Source: Algibacter miyuki
GTDB taxonomy: Bacteria; Bacteroidota; Bacteroidia; Flavobacteriales; Flavobacteriaceae
NCBI RefSeq assembly: GCF_042427745.1
Contig: NZ_JBHMFA010000006.1
Reading direction: 5' to 3' (one strand)
Length of the DNA stretch: 64,000 nucleotides
Part shown: one piece after another, positions 61,228 through 64,000 of the stretch
How the letters are laid out: each line of letters begins with the position of its first letter
How positions within the stretch are numbered: the first letter of the stretch is position 1
Notes under the pieces: generated by a model
What the model saw: the letters and a program-made list of their open reading frames with translations, nothing else
Database searches by the model: none
Told to the model about the DNA's origin: nothing
Position numbers and translations under genes: made by a program

Positions 61228-61384
61228 AGTTCCACTTTTTAAAATAAGACTAATTCATAGATTCGTCTGCAATTTTTAAAAATAAAGTTTCGTTAACGTT
61301 AGTAATTTGTATTTTTGCGGCATTGTAAATGCAATGTCCTCTTGAACTCGATTCAAGGCCTCAATCTCAAACCAAAACGCATTA

Positions 61385-63817
61385 ATGGCTAAGACCAAAA
61401 CTAAAGCTAAAAAAGCACCGCGAAAAAAAGTAAAACTACCAAGTTTTAAACTGTCTAACCAACAAAAACTGGTATTAGGCAGCTTTTTAATTATTTTAGG
61501 TGTAGTACTATTTATCGCCTTTTTATCCTTCTTTTTTACAGGAGAAGCAGACCAAAGCACGTTGTCGCAATTTGCATCTCGCGAGATTGAAACTGAAAAT
61601 TGGTTAAGCAAATCTGGTGCTTGGTTAAGCGACCTATTTATACAACGCGGTTTTGGCGTACCTTCCTTTATATTTGCAGGACTTAGTTTCCTTTCTGGAG
61701 TTTATGTCTTGATGAATTTAAGCAGAGAAAAACTTAAAACCCATTGGTTTTGGGGTATTTTAATCATTATCTGGTTATCTATACTTTTAGGTTTCTTCGG
61801 AAATAATAACGCTATTTTAGGCGGAACCATCGGTTTTGAAATTAACAGTTATCTTCAAGATTTCATTGGAAAAATAGGCGTTTCCCTCCTACTCCTTTTC
61901 GGTTTAATTACGTATTTAGCCATTCGATTCAACTTGACTTTCGATAGTATTGCTTCTCAATTTAATTCCGCGAAAGCGAACTTAAAGGATGAATTATCGG
62001 ATATGAAAGAGGATTTAATCGTGCCTTTAGACAATAATTTATCAGAAGAAGCAGAAGCTATAAAAGAAGCTTTTAACGTTTCAGAAAAAACAAAAACACC
62101 TGTTGAAACGCCAATACAAGCGCCTTTAGAAAAAGTAATGGAACCGGTGCAAACTAAAACAGAAAAACCACCTGTTGAAGCCGCTACCACTCTTGAAGTT
62201 AAAATTGCTGAAGAAGAAGATGTTGATGAAGATTTAGAAATGAAAGTGGTTGAATCTCAGGAAGAAGTTTCGGAAACTGATAATTTAGCTAACAAACTTG
62301 TTGAAGATTTCGGACAGTTCGACCCAACATTAGAACTTGGAAAATATCAATTTCCGCCTCTAGATTTGTTAAAACAATATGATACGGGTGGCATCACTAT
62401 TAATCAAGAAGAATTAGAGGAAAATAAAAATAAAATTGTTGCCACTTTAAACAACTATAAAATTGGAATTTCTAGTATAAAAGCGACTATTGGTCCAACG
62501 GTAACGCTTTATGAAATTGTACCCGAAGCTGGTGTGCGTATTTCTAAAATTAAAAATTTAGAAGATGATATAGCTCTTTCTTTAGCCGCATTAGGTATTC
62601 GTATTATAGCTCCAATTCCTGGTAAAGGTACTATTGGTATTGAGGTGCCAAACAAAAACTCAACCATCGTTTCTATGCGATCGGTTATCGCTTCCAAGAA
62701 ATTTCAAACTTCAGAAATGCATTTGCCTATTGCTTTAGGTAAAACCATTAGTAATGAAACCTTTGTGGTTGATTTAGCTAAAATGCCTCACTTGCTTATG
62801 GCTGGTGCTACCGGGCAAGGTAAATCGGTTGGTTTAAATGCTGTTTTAACTTCATTACTTTATAAAAAACACCCTGCGGAAGTTAAGTTTGTTTTAGTCG
62901 ATCCTAAAAAAGTAGAGCTAACACTTTTCAATAAAATTGAACGTCATTATTTAGCAAAACTTCCAGACGACGGCGATGCTATTATTACCGATAATACTAA
63001 AGTGATCCATACACTAAACTCATTATGTATAGAAATGGATAACCGTTACGAAATGCTGAAAAATGCACTTTGTAGAAATATCGCAGAATACAACGTTAAG
63101 TTTAAAGCTAGAAAACTAAACCCTAATGATGGGCATCAATATTTACCTTACATCGTTTTGGTGGTTGATGAGTTTGCCGATTTAATTATGACTGCTGGTA
63201 AAGAAGTTGAAACACCTGTAGCCCGTTTAGCGCAATTAGCACGTGCCATTGGTATTCACTTAATTATTGCTACGCAACGCCCTAGTGTAAATGTTATTAC
63301 GGGTATTATTAAAGCAAATTTCCCGGCGCGTATTGCCTTTAGAGTATCTAGTAAAATTGATTCACGTACTATTTTAGATGCCGGTGGAGCCGACCAGCTT
63401 ATTGGTCGTGGAGACATGCTTTATACACAAGGAAATGACATGATTAGAATACAATGTGCCTTTGTAGATACGCCAGAAGTTGAAAAAATAGTAGATTTTA
63501 TTGGTGCGCAAAAGGCTTATCCTGAGGCTTATTTATTACCAGAATTTGTTGGTGAAGAAAGTGGCACAAGTCTTGATATAGATATATCCGATAGAGATAA
63601 ACTCTTTAAAGATGCGGCTATTGTTATTGTAACGGCACAGCAAGGATCGGCATCGTTATTACAACGGAAATTGAAATTAGGTTACAACCGCGCAGGTCGA
63701 ATTATCGATCAATTAGAAGCCGCTGGTATTGTAGGCCCTTTTGAAGGTAGTAAAGCCAGACAAGTATTAGTGACCGATTTAATAGCTTTAGATCAGCATT
63801 TAGAAAATGAAATATAA
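61385..63817 (+). CDS. ftsK: DNA translocase FtsK/SpoIIIE
   Basis: 810 aa. About four N-terminal membrane helices (to ~190), then an acidic, Pro-rich linker (TPVETPIQAPLEKVMEPVQT) to ~300. The motor domain has Walker A GATGQGKSVGLN near 476 and Walker B YIVLVVDEFADLIM near 595. The C-terminal winged-helix gamma domain contains RKLKLGYNRAGRIIDQLEAAGIVGPFEGSKARQVL (about 765-800). It pumps chromosome DNA through the division septum for dimer resolution. Its linker contains the exact 15-mer TTCCGCGAAAGCGAA. LolA follows. Confidence 0.96.
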   Translation: MAKTKTKAKKAPRKKVKLPSFKLSNQQKLVLGSFLIILGVVLFIAFLSFFFTGEADQSTLSQFASREIETENWLSKSGAWLSDLFIQRGFGVPSFIFAGLSFLSGVYVLMNLSREKLKTHWFWGILIIIWLSILLGFFGNNNAILGGTIGFEINSYLQDFIGKIGVSLLLLFGLITYLAIRFNLTFDSIASQFNSAKANLKDELSDMKEDLIVPLDNNLSEEAEAIKEAFNVSEKTKTPVETPIQAPLEKVMEPVQTKTEKPPVEAATTLEVKIAEEEDVDEDLEMKVVESQEEVSETDNLANKLVEDFGQFDPTLELGKYQFPPLDLLKQYDTGGITINQEELEENKNKIVATLNNYKIGISSIKATIGPTVTLYEIVPEAGVRISKIKNLEDDIALSLAALGIRIIAPIPGKGTIGIEVPNKNSTIVSMRSVIASKKFQTSEMHLPIALGKTISNETFVVDLAKMPHLLMAGATGQGKSVGLNAVLTSLLYKKHPAEVKFVLVDPKKVELTLFNKIERHYLAKLPDDGDAIITDNTKVIHTLNSLCIEMDNRYEMLKNALCRNIAEYNVKFKARKLNPNDGHQYLPYIVLVVDEFADLIMTAGKEVETPVARLAQLARAIGIHLIIATQRPSVNVITGIIKANFPARIAFRVSSKIDSRTILDAGGADQLIGRGDMLYTQGNDMIRIQCAFVDTPEVEKIVDFIGAQKAYPEAYLLPEFVGEESGTSLDIDISDRDKLFKDAAIVIVTAQQGSASLLQRKLKLGYNRAGRIIDQLEAAGIVGPFEGSKARQVLVTDLIALDQHLENEI
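61966..61980. repeat. Dispersed motif TTCCGCGAAAGCGAA, copy 2 (inside ftsK linker)
   Basis: Exact 15-base match to the intergenic copy at 28839-28853. It is translated in frame as part of the region joining the membrane and linker domains of FtsK (NSAKANLKDE), where the sequence is normally variable. Confidence 0.5.
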
Positions 63818-63830
63818 TTTAAAAATGAAC

Positions 63831-64000
63831 ATGAAGAAAATTATTGCACTTTTATTAATTACCCTTTCGTTTAACGCTTTTGCACAAAACAAAGGAAAAG
63901 CATTACTGAATGAAGTTTCTCAAAAAGTAAAAAGCTACAGTAACATTTCCATAGATTTTAGGTATGTATTAGAAAATACAGCCGAAGACTTAAAACAAGT
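63831..64000 (+). CDS. lolA: Outer-membrane lipoprotein carrier LolA (3' partial)
   Basis: Runs off the right edge after 56 codons. ATG 63831 opens signal peptide MKKIIALLLITLSFNAFAQ; an in-frame ATG two codons earlier (63825) is also possible. The mature start NKGKALLNEVSQKVKSYSNISIDFRYVLEN matches LolA, which carries lipoproteins across the periplasm. It is 13 bp after ftsK; ftsK-lolA is a conserved bacterial pair. Confidence 0.85.
   Translation, partial: MKKIIALLLITLSFNAFAQNKGKALLNEVSQKVKSYSNISIDFRYVLENTAEDLKQ

Overview
The window is chromosomal DNA from a marine-type member of the Flavobacteriaceae (Bacteroidota). The evidence is low G+C, T9SS cargo domains of both kinds (a type B gliding-motility C-terminus and a type A sorting domain), a PorP/SprF protein, OmpA-family proteins with PD40 repeats, DUF2911, DUF3124, VF530 and MeaB proteins, many short-spaced lipoproteins, and TAnnTTTG-like -7 promoter boxes. 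I saw no rRNA, tRNA or CRISPR array.

Layout. 1-8.4 kb: a T9SS surface module (giant HYR-repeat adhesin, PorP/SprF, two tandem OmpA-like paralogues) closed by a strong terminator. 8.6-13.6 kb: a DUF3124 lipoprotein, a 46-aa membrane peptide, a small beta-barrel protein, a leftward ECF sigma / anti-sigma-like / envelope protein operon, and a DUF2911 protein. 13.6-27.6 kb: housekeeping and transport genes (MeaB, PAP2, MATE, flavin oxidoreductase, subtilase, MnmA, S41 protease, SmpB, NhaC). A conserved flavobacterial intergenic element lies at 15.3 kb. 27.7-32.2 kb: peroxiredoxin, thioredoxin, a DUF6952-like protein, an AraC regulator with an MFS pump, and a second peroxiredoxin-like protein. 35.7-49.8 kb: a DoxX/DsrE/DoxD operon, methionine aminopeptidase, LysE, Crp/Fnr, SMR, an ABC-2 exporter, an FAD/NAD(P) protein, DUF1275 and a sulfatase. 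52.4-57.2 kb: small accessory genes, VF530 and an amine oxidase lacking a normal start codon. 57.3-64 kb: an ankyrin-katG unit divergent from tpx, a DgkA-family kinase, ftsK and the start of lolA.

The most unusual structure is a pair of two-gene cassette arrays at 32.2-35.7 kb and 49.8-52.35 kb. Each begins with a related ~150-bp leader carrying a promoter-like motif and ending in a GTT core. Each of the four genes then starts 19-28 nt after a GTTnnnn heptamer and ends 0-7 nt before a heptamer that is the reverse complement of its own 5' heptamer: GTTGCCC/GGGCAAC, GTTAGCA/TGCTAAC, GTTGTGC/GCACAAC and GTTTGCA/TGCCAAC (6 of 7). Behind each gene is a ~110-190 bp imperfect palindrome. In the two complete sites of the main family a 3-nt spacer faces a 6-nt spacer around the inner arms. 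This is the logic of integron attC cassettes, but the core consensus differs from GTTRRRY and no integrase is in the window. The cargo is a membrane HerA/FtsK-like ATPase, an unknown 318-aa protein, a protein with a HEPN-like RxxxxH motif, and a TraB/ChaN-like lipoprotein. Decayed site fragments occur at 38.3 and 53.7 kb.

The genes otherwise form recognisable functional groups: surface secretion and gliding, envelope stress sensing, peroxide defence (four peroxiredoxin/catalase-type enzymes plus a thioredoxin), and small-molecule export.
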